Below, piece after piece: positions 33,423 to 42,080 of a DNA stretch of 64,000 nt. Within the stretch, counting starts at the first letter, position 1; each line of letters opens with the position of its first letter. Both the position numbers and the translations under genes were made by a program. The DNA lies in assembly GCF_019204005.1 (NCBI RefSeq), contig NZ_JAGSPA010000001.1, forward strand, positions 1 to 64,000, written 5' to 3'. Origin of the DNA: Pacificimonas pallii. Its GTDB lineage: Bacteria > Pseudomonadota > Alphaproteobacteria > Sphingomonadales > Sphingomonadaceae. The notes below the pieces were generated by a model. The model did not search any database. It saw nothing but the letters and a program-made list of their open reading frames with translations, and was not told the DNA's origin.

Positions 33423-34556
33423 ATGACCATCGAAAAGTTCAGCATCCCGATCGAAGCTGATGAGGTCAGCTGGATCCGGTCCCGTGTGGAGGCGTTTCGT
33501 TTCTTTGAGGAACCGGAAAATGCCGGCTGGCGCTACGGTGCCAATCGCGCATATCTGGAGAAGCTGCGCCGCTACTGGCTGGATGAATATGACTGGGAAG
33601 CGGCAGTCTTCTCGCTCAATCGGCACCCGCATTTCCGTGTGGAGGTTGAACCGGGCCTGCGCCTCCACGCCATCCACAAGCAAAGTTCACGTGCGGACGC
33701 CCGCCCGCTATTGATCGCTCATGGCTGGCCGGGGTCGGTACTGGAATTCGATGCCATTATCGAACGCCTCGCCGAGCCAGAGGACGCCGATCATCCCGCG
33801 TTTCATGTGGTGGCACCGTCCCTGCCCGGCTACGCCTGGTCCGATAAGCCGAAGACCCCGATTGGCCCGCGTCAGACAGCACGCCTTTACGACGCGCTGA
33901 TGCCAGCGCTCGGCTATGATCGCTATCTATATCAGGGCGGCGACTGGGGCAGCGTGATCGGCGGCTGGACCGGTCTGGAGTCTTCCCGTGTCGAGGCGGT
34001 GCACCTGAACGGCTACGGCCTGCGTGCCCACGATATGACACCGCATACCGAAGCGGATAGGAAATGGATGAAATGGGCGCTGAAAATCCGCGACGAAGAA
34101 ACCGCATATCTGCATCTGCAGGGCACCAAGCCGCAAAGCCTCGCCTATGCGATGATGGACTCCCCCATGGGCGTCGCGGCCTGGCTCGCCGAGAAATTCT
34201 GCGGCTGGAGCGAAGTTGGCGACCAGAATGCACAGCCTCCGTTCACGATGGATCAGATGCTGACGAATATCATGATCTATCTGACCACACGCAGCTTCCA
34301 CACTGCCACATGGATATATCGGGGTATGTTCGACGAGGGAGGGTTCTCCATGCCGGAAGGAAAGCGCGTCGAAGTGCCCGTCGGCATCGCATGTTTTCCC
34401 GCAGACCTGCTCGCCTTCCCGCCCCGTTCCATGGTCGAGCGCGGCTATAATGTCGTCCACTGGTCGGAAATGGCTGAGGGCGGACACTTCGCCAGCCTGG
34501 AAAAGCCGGACGCGTTTCTGGCCGATGTCAGGAAGTTTGTATCGGGACTCACTTGA
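33423..34556 (+). CDS. Epoxide hydrolase (alpha/beta fold, EHN domain)
   Basis: 377 residues. An N-terminal EHN domain (~1-105, including WRYGANRAYLEKLRRYWLDEYDW) leads into an alpha/beta hydrolase: the HGWPGS oxyanion-hole motif, the nucleophile Asp in YQGGDWGSVIG, and the His in EGGHFASLEKPDAF. Two Tyr candidates for epoxide activation are in the cap domain. Residue pattern and length match microsomal-type epoxide hydrolases, which open epoxides to diols. With the GMC dehydrogenase and MFS transporter it could handle a terpene or aromatic epoxide; the actual substrate is unknown. Confidence 0.92.
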   Translation: MTIEKFSIPIEADEVSWIRSRVEAFRFFEEPENAGWRYGANRAYLEKLRRYWLDEYDWEAAVFSLNRHPHFRVEVEPGLRLHAIHKQSSRADARPLLIAHGWPGSVLEFDAIIERLAEPEDADHPAFHVVAPSLPGYAWSDKPKTPIGPRQTARLYDALMPALGYDRYLYQGGDWGSVIGGWTGLESSRVEAVHLNGYGLRAHDMTPHTEADRKWMKWALKIRDEETAYLHLQGTKPQSLAYAMMDSPMGVAAWLAEKFCGWSEVGDQNAQPPFTMDQMLTNIMIYLTTRSFHTATWIYRGMFDEGGFSMPEGKRVEVPVGIACFPADLLAFPPRSMVERGYNVVHWSEMAEGGHFASLEKPDAFLADVRKFVSGLT

Positions 34557-34616
34557 TATTCTGGCCGCCGCGGCCGATTTCACCCGCTGACGGACAGGAT
34601 TTTGGGGTGCAATATC

Positions 34617-35228
34617 ATGACCGAGTGGCAGGTGCGCGAGGGTCTTACACCCTATCAGGCCGCGCTCGACGAAATGGACGTGCAGGCTGCCGGTATTCAT
34701 GACGGCAGTCTTGAAGAACGCGTATTATTGGTCGAGCATCCCCCTCTTTACACCGCGGGCACCAGCGCCAAGCGCGAAGACCTGACGGACCCGGATCGTT
34801 TTCCCGTCTACATGACGGGCCGCGGTGGGCAATATACATATCACGGCCCGGGTCAGCGTGTTGTGTATCCTGCCATCGACCTGACCAGGCATGGCCGCGA
34901 TATTCGCGCCTATGTCGCACGGCTTGAAGGCTGGATCATCGACGCGCTGAGAACATTCGGCATTCACGGGCGCGCAATCGACGGCCGGGTGGGCGTCTGG
35001 GTCGACACGAAATCCGGGGAAGCGAAAATCGCTGCCATTGGCGTACGCGTGCGAAAGTGGGTCACCCTGCATGGCTTCGCGGTGAATGTGACACCCGACC
35101 TGTCGCACTATGGCGGCATTGTCCCCTGCGGCCTTGCCGAATTCCCGGTGACAAGCCTCTCCGCTCTTGGAATTGACGCTGACATGAAGGTATTCGATGC
35201 AGCGCTGCGCGCTGCGCGGCCATTCTAG
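34617..35228 (+). CDS. lipB: Octanoyl-ACP:protein octanoyltransferase
   Basis: 203 residues from the ATG at 34617 (a TTG 15 bases earlier is possible). The signature [20 protein letters not shown] is present, then the catalytic Lys in [13 protein letters not shown] and the catalytic Cys in GGIVPCGL. The enzyme moves octanoyl from ACP to lipoate-dependent enzymes, the first step of lipoate assembly. lipA is not adjacent. It is convergent with the degenerate EAL gene, with only seven bases between the two stops. Confidence 0.95.
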   Translation: MTEWQVREGLTPYQAALDEMDVQAAGIHDGSLEERVLLVEHPPLYTAGTSAKREDLTDPDRFPVYMTGRGGQYTYHGPGQRVVYPAIDLTRHGRDIRAYVARLEGWIIDALRTFGIHGRAIDGRVGVWVDTKSGEAKIAAIGVRVRKWVTLHGFAVNVTPDLSHYGGIVPCGLAEFPVTSLSALGIDADMKVFDAALRAARPF

Positions 35229-35235
35229 GCGCCGG

Positions 35236-36180
35236 TTAGGCCGCCAGTTTTGTGAGGGATGGCCGCCTTATGGTTCTGGCGGCACCGAATATCTCACCCT
35301 CACCAAGGGAGACGCCAAGCTGGCTCAAACCGGAAACAACACTTTCAGTCACGATATCCGTGGCGATCAGGGTGATGCCGCAGCGTCGCTGGGCCAGAAC
35401 GCCCCCCTTCGTCAGCATCAGCATTCGATGGGCCGTCAGCTTACGCAATGTGCCAACGAAATTTTCGTGCACCTGCTCTGCTGCGTTGAGGCGTACGCAA
35501 AGCGCGAAACCAAGCTTGACGAGAGCCGCCAGATCCGTCGCCGCCGGATTTGTCAGCGCGGCCATTTCGGCGTCCACTTCGAAGACGAGGCGCTCGGCAA
35601 GCTCAGGTACTTTTGACAAAACTTCAACGAGATCTCTGCGAAACGATTCGTCTTCGAGTGTTCCGGGTGAGATACCACAAAAAATACGGGCTTCGGGAGT
35701 GGCCTCACCCAGATGGCTGGCAAGTGCGATCACCTCCGCAATCTTCAGCGTGTCTGAGAAGGTGTCGGCCCGCTCCCTATCCTGCGCAGCCATACATATG
35801 TCAGCCCTGGCCATATAGTGACGCGGCTTGCCGTCCTTCAGACTGACGATGGGCTGAAGTGAGAGGTCGAGATTAACCGCTTCCGGCGCGGGAGCCGGTA
35901 CCGGCTTCCCTGTGGCATCGCCTTCATCAATGCGGGGCACAATGGGATCAGCCGGTGATATTGACGCATGGGCAGAAGGAGTAAGGACACGCCGCCGCCT
36001 CGCCAGAAAATTACGGCTGAAGCGCCAGAGAAAATGCGCGACGCAAAATGTTGCAGAGGTCCCAAATGCGGCCGCAGCCGCAAATATCGTCGGCAGGCCC
36101 CATAAATCAGGGCCGAATACTGAGAGGACGCAGCCCCCCAGCAAATAGGAGGCGATTACGACCCAGTCATCTCGTGACAT
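35236..36180 (-). CDS. Membrane protein with degenerate EAL domain (TipF-like)
   Basis: 314 residues from the ATG at 36180, which has GGAG 10 bases upstream. Two hydrophobic helices occupy residues ~5-55 (WVVIASYLLGGCVLSVFG and IFAAAAAFGTSATFCVAHFL). A basic stretch and Pro-rich linker follow, and the C-terminal ~200 residues show an EAL fold (LSLQPIVSLKDGKPRHYMAR; LVFEVDAEMAALT; ALCVRLNAAE). The EAL triad is replaced by ARA and the DDFG loop is missing, so it cannot be an active phosphodiesterase. The layout recalls Caulobacter TipF, a c-di-GMP-binding flagellar positioning protein; identity is not proven. A CtrA-like box lies upstream. Confidence 0.78.
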   Translation of the reverse strand: MSRDDWVVIASYLLGGCVLSVFGPDLWGLPTIFAAAAAFGTSATFCVAHFLWRFSRNFLARRRRVLTPSAHASISPADPIVPRIDEGDATGKPVPAPAPEAVNLDLSLQPIVSLKDGKPRHYMARADICMAAQDRERADTFSDTLKIAEVIALASHLGEATPEARIFCGISPGTLEDESFRRDLVEVLSKVPELAERLVFEVDAEMAALTNPAATDLAALVKLGFALCVRLNAAEQVHENFVGTLRKLTAHRMLMLTKGGVLAQRRCGITLIATDIVTESVVSGLSQLGVSLGEGEIFGAARTIRRPSLTKLAA

Positions 36181-36248
36181 GGCAACGCATCTCCATTTGT
36201 GCATCACGGCCTCGCCGCAACATGTTATCAAATGGTATGCGCAATTCG

Positions 36249-36263
36249 TTAACGACCTCCTAA
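36249..36263 (-). promoter_or_regulatory. CtrA-like box upstream of the degenerate EAL gene
   Basis: On the minus strand TTAG-N7-TTAAC (36249-36263) differs at one base from the CtrA consensus. It lies 69 bases before the start of the EAL-like gene and 90 bases before the divergent lipoprotein start. Confidence 0.45.
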
Positions 36264-36353
36264 CAGAAGCGCCGTGCCATGAGGTCATCTCTTGAGGGCA
36301 TCCAGGTTTCCGGCTAGGTCTATGGGCAGTTCATCCAACAGGAGTTCACCACG

Positions 36354-36680
36354 ATGATGCGTAATCTTGGCTATCTTCCCGCCACCCTCGCGGGAATCGC
36401 GCTTCTTACGCTATCCGCCTGCGGAGATAGCGATGGCGCCGAAGGCGGCGATGGCGGTGTTACTCAAACCGGCACCGTGGAAATCGAGAGCGACTTTGAT
36501 GCATCGACGATGGATGTCATGAATGTGGATGTCGCCGCTGGCGGTATCGAGCCGGTCATCGATCCTGTAAATGCCGATGCCGGTATCGATATGCTGGGCC
36601 GCGCGCAGACCGACAATGTCACTGATATGCCGCCGAGCCTGCCTTCACCAGCGCTCGAGGATGAGGGCGAGTCTGAATAG
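36354..36680 (+). CDS. Small acidic lipoprotein
   Basis: 108 residues. The signal peptide ends in the lipobox LSAC (Cys23), so the mature protein is an 86-residue lipidated, strongly acidic and flexible chain with no recognisable domain (EGGDGGVTQTGTVEIESD and similar). Adjacent ATG codons at 36354 and 36357 are both possible starts. Asp after the Cys+1 Gly does not clearly decide inner or outer membrane. It lies between the degenerate EAL gene and the SCP2 gene. Function unknown. Confidence 0.75.
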   Translation: MMRNLGYLPATLAGIALLTLSACGDSDGAEGGDGGVTQTGTVEIESDFDASTMDVMNVDVAAGGIEPVIDPVNADAGIDMLGRAQTDNVTDMPPSLPSPALEDEGESE

Positions 36681-36772
36681 CGCAATATTGATCGAAAAAT
36701 GCCATATGTGGCGAAACTGGCGAGATATAGGGAGCGCCGCACTCTCGCGGTCTGCCTGAAAGGAGCAAGATC

Positions 36773-37072
36773 ATGACCCTTGAAGAAATTACCCAGAATA
36801 TGCGCGAGCGCGTAGGTGCCAATGCCGATCTTAACAAGAGCGTCAAATTCGATTTCGGCGACGAAGGAACCGTGCGCATAGATGACACGGCATCGCCCGC
36901 TATTGTTGATAATGAAGACGTTGCCACCGACTGCACGATCAAGGTCTCCAAAGACGATTTTGAAAGCATCGCCGCTGGCGATACGAACGCGCAAATGGCC
37001 TTCATGCAGGGCAAGCTGAAAGTCGAAGGCGACATGTCCGTTGCGATGCAGCTCGGCAAAGTATTCGGCTGA
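36773..37072 (+). CDS. SCP2 sterol-binding domain protein
   Basis: 99 residues, one SCP2-like domain: VKFDFGDEGTVRIDD, DCTIKVSKDDFESIAAG and the C-terminal AFMQGKLKVEGDMSVAMQLG typical of the fold. Stand-alone bacterial SCP2 proteins bind fatty acyl chains or sterol-like lipids; the ligand is unknown. A GGAGCAAG ribosome site precedes the ATG, and a good terminator follows at 37101. Confidence 0.9.
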   Translation: MTLEEITQNMRERVGANADLNKSVKFDFGDEGTVRIDDTASPAIVDNEDVATDCTIKVSKDDFESIAAGDTNAQMAFMQGKLKVEGDMSVAMQLGKVFG

Positions 37073-37100
37073 GCACAGTTTTACTTACTGGTATATTTGC

Positions 37101-37132
37101 GGGTGCCGTGTGAGAATACGGCGCCCGTTTTT
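37101..37132 (+). terminator. Terminator of the SCP2 gene
   Basis: GGGTGCCGT (37101-37109) pairs with ACGGCGCCC (37118-37126) with one G-U pair, followed by GTTTTTAT. Confidence 0.85.
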
Positions 37133-37562
37133 ATATCCGCAATTGCTTGGGAACTACCGTCCTCTGCATTCATTCTGGGTAAGATCGTGATCCACGAGCG
37201 AGCTGCATCTGCCACATATTCTTTCGGCAGCCATTGAACGAGTCCGGCACGCGCACTGCTGGACGATTTACTGATTTCGGACGCTGAAATGTGCTTACAA
37301 TTCGCGAAAGATGCCCTGTTTGGAGGCAGTCCAAGCAGGGCTTAGCTCATGGGCGTGCACTTTGCGCATTTCCCCACAGATTCTGCGATAGCAATTCCCG
37401 GTCCAACAGGGCTGTAACTCAAAAACACGATCGACGACCCTGAGTAGCGTGCCGCGCCATAACCGCCAACACTGGTTTCGACCGCTGTCCCTATTTCGTG
37501 GGTTCACCACAACGTCTGGTCCAATCGCCCATCCATGCAGCACTCAGAATTTGCAGCTACAA
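37133..37562. other. Non-coding stretch between SCP2 and OmpA genes
   Basis: About 430 bases between two terminators without a convincing gene. The only sizeable frame (37295-37543, minus) has no ribosome site, is Trp/Arg-rich and resembles no family. Base composition is lower in GC than its neighbours. I see no repeat, RNA signature or promoter that explains it; it may be a decayed gene. Confidence 0.5.
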
Positions 37563-37594
37563 AGAAAAAGGGCCGCCCTCGAAAGGACGACCCC
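37563..37594 (-). terminator. Terminator of the OmpA-family gene
   Basis: On the minus strand GGGTCGTCC and GGGCGGCCC (37571-37593) can pair with G-U wobbles and are followed by TTTTTCTTT. It lies about 48 bases after the OmpA stop. Confidence 0.65.
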
Positions 37595-37642
37595 ATTTTC
37601 CCGAACCGTTCGGATCTGGCCGAAGCCGGATCCGAAGGAAGA

Positions 37643-38803
37643 CTACATTCCGGCACCGCCGAAATTGATCTCCACGCGGCGATTCTGTGGCTCGCGCACA
37701 CCGTCGGCAGTTTCGACGAGCGGCTTGCTTTCACCGAAAGCCTCCGTTGAAATCGCGCTTTCAGCGACGTTCTTTGCGACCATGTAGTCACGCACGGCGT
37801 CAGCACGACGCTGCGAGAGACCAACGTTATACGCATCGCCACCCGACTTGTCGGCGTGACCGGCAAGCGTGATGCTCGTTTTGCCGCCAGCTGCATAGGC
37901 AGCAGCCGCACGATCCAGCGTTTCCGCAGCTTCAGGCGTGATGTCCGACTGATCCCAATCGAAGAACACGATGAAGTTCTCAACCGCTGGCGCCGCTGGA
38001 GGCGGTGGCGGAGGAGGCGGAGGGGGTGGCGGTGGTGGGGGCGGAGGAGGTGGCGGAGGCGGGGGCGCTTCCGGCGCACCGAAGTTGAGGATCAGGCTTG
38101 CAAGCAGCGAGTGGCTGGTGAACTTGCTGTCCAGATTCTGCCCCTGCACGTCAACATATTCATTGCCGTTGGCTACAAAGTAACGATACTTGAGCCCGAG
38201 GTCCACTTTATCGGAAAGCTCGCGACGCACGCCAGCAAGAAGCTGCCAAGCGAAGCCGGTGTCGCTATCATCGACAAATGCCGCGCCACCTTCCGCGAGT
38301 TGATAGATATTCGCCTTAACACGGGCAATACCGACACCACCGCCGACAGACGCCGCCCACGGAGAATCTTCGCCAGAGAAATCAAGCATGCCGTTAAGCA
38401 TGAAGCTTAAAACCTGGGTAGAGCCGTCGCCGTCTTCGAACTGACCATCGCGATAGTTACCGGCCGCAAGTGCAGAGGCCGTACCACCACCAAGGATGCC
38501 GCTACCGCCAACACTGTTCAACCCCACTTCATCAAGATGGGCTTGCTTCCAAGCGAGTTCAAATTCCGTGCGAAAGCCGCCGAAATCATAACCTACAATG
38601 CCGCCGACATCGTAGCCGATCTTGTGATCGACATTAATGCCACTGCTAATGACGTCTCCGTCACCGTCGACAATATCGATACCGACATCTTGGGCGAGCA
38701 GTGCACCGGCCTCGAGACCGATATACCAAGCATCATCTTTGGCGAGCGATGGGCTAGCCATGGCAGTACCGGCGAGCGCCGCTACGAGGGCCAATCTACG
38801 CAT
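37643..38803 (-). CDS. OmpA-family outer-membrane protein with 23-proline linker
   Basis: 386 residues from the ATG at 38803 (GAAAGGGGAATTCA before it). A 21-residue signal peptide is followed by an eight-strand-type beta-barrel (~22-245; YIGLEAGALLAQ, YDVGGIVGYDFGGFRTEFEL, LKYRYFVANG, SHSLLASLILNFG), a run of 23 consecutive prolines, and a C-terminal OmpA domain (FIVFFDWDQSDITPEAAETL, LAGHADKSGGDAYNVGLSQR, NRRVEINF) that binds peptidoglycan. It tethers the outer membrane to the wall. Such Pro linkers are known in sphingomonad OmpA proteins, but this one is long. Confidence 0.93.
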   Translation of the reverse strand: MRRLALVAALAGTAMASPSLAKDDAWYIGLEAGALLAQDVGIDIVDGDGDVISSGINVDHKIGYDVGGIVGYDFGGFRTEFELAWKQAHLDEVGLNSVGGSGILGGGTASALAAGNYRDGQFEDGDGSTQVLSFMLNGMLDFSGEDSPWAASVGGGVGIARVKANIYQLAEGGAAFVDDSDTGFAWQLLAGVRRELSDKVDLGLKYRYFVANGNEYVDVQGQNLDSKFTSHSLLASLILNFGAPEAPPPPPPPPPPPPPPPPPPPPPPPAAPAVENFIVFFDWDQSDITPEAAETLDRAAAAYAAGGKTSITLAGHADKSGGDAYNVGLSQRRADAVRDYMVAKNVAESAISTEAFGESKPLVETADGVREPQNRRVEINFGGAGM

Positions 38804-38857
38804 TGAATTCCCCTTTCTTAAATCAAACGAATTCCAGCAAGAATACGCAGGAGGTCG

Positions 38858-38884
38858 TGTATAGTTCATTTATTTCTGGCGCAA
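38858..38884 (-). promoter_or_regulatory. Promoter of the OmpA-family gene
   Basis: On the minus strand TTGCGC (38879-38884) and TATACA (38858-38863) are spaced by 15 bases, a slightly short sigma-70 promoter, 55 bases before the start codon. Confidence 0.4.
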
Positions 38885-38947
38885 GCGAGGAAACTTTCAA
38901 CATTGTTGCAAAAAAGACGCACTCCCCGGGGCGGAAAATGCCGGATT

Positions 38948-39445
38948 TCAGCCGCTCGCCAAGCCCATCCCCCTAAGGGAAGCCAGTAATGCAGCGATAG
39001 CCGCGCGCGCCTCGACGTCGATCACACCCCCTCCAGCGGGGTCGACCACAGGTTGCGGGTCTGCGGCGAACAGTTTCGTTCCCCGCAATGAAATCGCATC
39101 GACCGGTAGTCCGTCGTCACGCCACACGCCGTTCTTGCGCATCAAAAGAGCGTCCTCATCCTCAATCCAGATAAGCAGACCATCCGGCGGGGACAGATAC
39201 ATCCATCGGCCCCGCCACTCGGCGATTCTGCCGTCATGCCCTGCCCATTGCGCGGCACCACCAGCTGCCACGACCCATGCATCGCCAATATCCGGGGCGG
39301 CGGGCGGAACGGCCAGCGAACGGCTTTTGACACGCGGCGCAAGCCAGCGCTCAAGCCGTAGCACCGCTTCATTATGGGTAACGTCTTTCTGCGCCTGGCC
39401 CGCCTGCAAAAGGGGAATGGAAAAAGAATCGGTCTGGTCGGTCAT
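38948..39445 (-). CDS. GTA-associated DUF2793-type protein
   Basis: 165 residues from the ATG at 39445. The N-terminus SIPLLQAGQAQKDVTHNEAV is the signature of the DUF2793 family found at the end of alphaproteobacterial phage and GTA tail operons. The rest is beta-rich with Trp-containing repeats (DAWVVAAGGAAQWAGHDGRI) that resemble carbohydrate- or fibre-type modules. It probably attaches to the baseplate or tail tip. Last gene of the GTA operon, 16 bases after the g15 stop. Exact role unknown. Confidence 0.82.
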   Translation of the reverse strand: MTDQTDSFSIPLLQAGQAQKDVTHNEAVLRLERWLAPRVKSRSLAVPPAAPDIGDAWVVAAGGAAQWAGHDGRIAEWRGRWMYLSPPDGLLIWIEDEDALLMRKNGVWRDDGLPVDAISLRGTKLFAADPQPVVDPAGGGVIDVEARAAIAALLASLRGMGLASG

Positions 39446-39461
39446 CTGCGGCCTCCTATAC

Positions 39462-41669
39462 TCAAAATGAAAGTTCAGCTGCGTCGCCCGCGCCAACACT
39501 CTGGCTCACCTGACGCACCGTCAGTATCGCCGAACCGAGGGATCCGCCGAAATCTGCCTGCTGCTGCGATAGCGTATATGTGAACTCCTCGCGGTCGACA
39601 TGAAACGTCCTTACGTCTCCTGAGGCGGCGATTTCCACGCGATAGACCTCGTTTTCCTCGGCAAGGGGCACATCTGACCCGTCCGGCCATCCGAAACCGC
39701 GTCGGCTTCGACGGATCCAGTGTACGGTCAAATCGCCATCTGCCGACCTTAACACCGACAGATGTACCGGCGATAACGGCCTTAGCGATCGCCCGCTTAT
39801 CGCCAGCGAGACTTCTGGAGCCGTCGGCAAACTGTCCGCTGGCCCCACCGCCTTTACCAGCAGGGTTCGGCCGATATCGGAGAGCGCGAAGTCGAGCGGA
39901 AACAGAACCTCCGGTTCCAGAAGCACGAACCGTTCATTGGCCGCATGCGACGCCGCGGCGGCCTCGGTACCGCGCCGCCCGCGCAACAATCCAGAAAGTT
40001 CCCAAAGCTTTGGCCCGGTTTGCACGGCGTCGCGAAATTGCACCAGTTCTTCACCGACAAGCGCCAGATTTTGCCCGCCCAGTACAGCTGATGCGGTTGT
40101 ACCGGTCAGAACCTGATCGTCCAGCAACTCAACCGTCAGACGGCTTGTTTCGTCCCAGCCTGCCGTGGCCGCAGCGGGCAGCGCTGAAGCGGCGGTCCCC
40201 ATAAGCGACGGGGTGCTCACAACGCCAATGGAACGCCAGCTTTCGCCGCCGTCTCCGCTAATCCATATTTCCGCACGTCGCCAGCCGGCACTCGCCCCGC
40301 CTGCGGCGATCCAGACGCGCGGATCGGCATCGCCTTCGCCGCCAATTGGCGGCAATTCCATCACATGCGACATGGTTGCGCCTTGGGGTACGTCCAGCTG
40401 CGGCAGGGAATCCCCGGCGTCCGCATTGGGAAGCGCGAGCATGGTCCCGCGCCTCCGTTCCAGTTGAACGGCAACCGACAAACCCTCGACCTCTACCTGC
40501 CGCACGTGCCATTCTCCGTCCCCGGCAATGTTCACGATGTCGCCCGGCATCAGCGAGATATAGCGTATCGGTAAGCGCCGCCGGGCTTCCGAGCGCCGCG
40601 CCCACAGATCGGACAGGTGCGCTTCTGCGACCCGCTTGGCTTCGGCGGCGTTCAGGCTTGCGGCGACATCGAAGTGCCGCTCTCCACTTCCCAGTGCCTG
40701 CGACCGGATCGCACGCTGCACACTGGGCTGATAATCTCGCTCGGGATCGTTCGCTGCCAGCGTGAACGCCGAGGGAAGGCCGCGCTCGCCAAGCCGCGAA
40801 CGATCCCCCACATGGACTGCACCCGACTTATCGGCCATTAAACGGTCCGCCGAAACCAGTTCCGTTTGGCCCATCATCCTGCTGGAAAAGCGCAGTCCTT
40901 CCGGCATCGCGATAACGGACATGGGCGCGATCACGTCAAGGCTTCCCACCACACCGGCCACATCGGCACTGTTTGCGACAGAGAACCCCGTCACGGCCCG
41001 CCCTGATTCCCCGGCAACAACACGGCCATCAACGACGTTCACAAGGTCAGCCGCGATGGCCGCCGCATCAGCGACGCCCTCATCCGCAAATATCTCCGCG
41101 CTGATGTTCGGAATGCGGTTCGCGAAGTCCGCGAGTTCGAGCCCATCGAAGACGAGATAGGCCAAACCGCGATATGCCGGTGCCATTCCCGGCCCTAGTG
41201 ATGCCTCTATCAGCGGGTCCGGTTCCTGTCGTTCCGTCCCCCGGTAGGTCCGGACCGTCCCGCCAGCCAGCAAGTTTCCGGCCGCCCCGCGCAGCAATTT
41301 GCCATCGGCCCAGATCCGCCCGACCCGGCCGATTTCACGCGCGGCAATGGCGATCGCAAAGCTGGCTGAGTAACTATAGCTGGTCGTCCGTCCGCCCGAA
41401 CGCTTTCCTCCGCCGGAGCGATGCGCCGTTTCTTTCAGCCCCGACGTCCAGATTACGGTTCCCGCGCTGCGGACAGTACCATAATGGCGGGCAAGCGGCG
41501 CGCCGTAATCGCTGCCTTGAACCGACAGATCGGTAAGCCTCGGCCCTTCCCGCCCCTTTGGCTTGAACAGCACGCGGCGATCGATTTCGCTACCGACGAC
41601 GGCCCCGATTGCGGCACCGATCGGTCCGCCAATAAAGGCCCCCGCCGCCGTCAGAACTACACTTGCCAT
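39462..41669 (-). CDS. GTA baseplate/tail-tip protein (g15-like)
   Basis: 735 residues from the ATG at 41669, overlapping the g14 stop. The N-terminus is a Gly/Ala-rich transmembrane-like segment (GAFIGGPIGAAIGAVVGSEI), then the phage tail/baseplate domain (RLTDLSVQGSDYGAPLARHYG, VIWTSGLKET, KLLRGAAGNLLAG). A beta-rich middle and end lack the long TIM barrel of RcGTA g15 (~1300 residues); that region seems to be fused to g12 here instead. It forms the hub contacting the recipient surface. It lies in the canonical order g13-g14-g15. Confidence 0.87.
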   Translation of the reverse strand: MASVVLTAAGAFIGGPIGAAIGAVVGSEIDRRVLFKPKGREGPRLTDLSVQGSDYGAPLARHYGTVRSAGTVIWTSGLKETAHRSGGGKRSGGRTTSYSYSASFAIAIAAREIGRVGRIWADGKLLRGAAGNLLAGGTVRTYRGTERQEPDPLIEASLGPGMAPAYRGLAYLVFDGLELADFANRIPNISAEIFADEGVADAAAIAADLVNVVDGRVVAGESGRAVTGFSVANSADVAGVVGSLDVIAPMSVIAMPEGLRFSSRMMGQTELVSADRLMADKSGAVHVGDRSRLGERGLPSAFTLAANDPERDYQPSVQRAIRSQALGSGERHFDVAASLNAAEAKRVAEAHLSDLWARRSEARRRLPIRYISLMPGDIVNIAGDGEWHVRQVEVEGLSVAVQLERRRGTMLALPNADAGDSLPQLDVPQGATMSHVMELPPIGGEGDADPRVWIAAGGASAGWRRAEIWISGDGGESWRSIGVVSTPSLMGTAASALPAAATAGWDETSRLTVELLDDQVLTGTTASAVLGGQNLALVGEELVQFRDAVQTGPKLWELSGLLRGRRGTEAAAASHAANERFVLLEPEVLFPLDFALSDIGRTLLVKAVGPADSLPTAPEVSLAISGRSLRPLSPVHLSVLRSADGDLTVHWIRRSRRGFGWPDGSDVPLAEENEVYRVEIAASGDVRTFHVDREEFTYTLSQQQADFGGSLGSAILTVRQVSQSVGAGDAAELSF

Positions 41670-42079
41670 CAGCCTTCCCCCTGCCAGCGCCAGATGTTCA
41701 CGATCGACCATTCCGGCGGCATTCGCGCTTCAACCACCCGTCCCACGCCGAAATCGGCATGGATCACGCCGGCATCGCTCGCGATACCCAGATGATGGTG
41801 GCCGGGGGCTACCCGCATTTCCATAACGTCTCCGGCAGCCTGCGCAGCGACGCGCTGCAATCCGCATGCCGCGAGCCCGTTCAGCAGCCGCGCGCGATTG
41901 TCCGTCGCGATCGAATAGTCGGCGGGCACATCAAATCTCGCCCCTGCCGCCCGTAATGCCGTCAGCACCAGGCCGACGCAGTCCAGCGCCAGTCCCGGCA
42001 CACGCCCCTGCACCCTCACCGGCGTTCCCAGCGCTTCCCGCGCCGCTGCGACAATCGCGGCGCCCGTTCCTGTGGTCAC
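41669..42079 (-). CDS. GTA NlpC/P60 cell-wall peptidase (g14)
   Basis: 136 residues from a GTG at 42079, two bases beyond the g13 stop; an upstream ATG at 42082 is followed at once by a stop. Catalytic Cys34 is in LALDCVGLVL, the His cluster in APGHHHLGIA and a third polar residue in IHADFG. NlpC/P60 enzymes cut peptidoglycan peptides; in GTAs and phages this one helps cross the cell wall at DNA delivery. The stop overlaps the g15 start. Confidence 0.88.
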   Translation of the reverse strand: MTTGTGAAIVAAAREALGTPVRVQGRVPGLALDCVGLVLTALRAAGARFDVPADYSIATDNRARLLNGLAACGLQRVAAQAAGDVMEMRVAPGHHHLGIASDAGVIHADFGVGRVVEARMPPEWSIVNIWRWQGEG

Positions 42080-42080
42080 A

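Noticed and set aside
37295-37543. 82-codon minus-strand frame in the SCP2-OmpA gap
   Set aside because: No ribosome site, odd composition and no recognisable motif.
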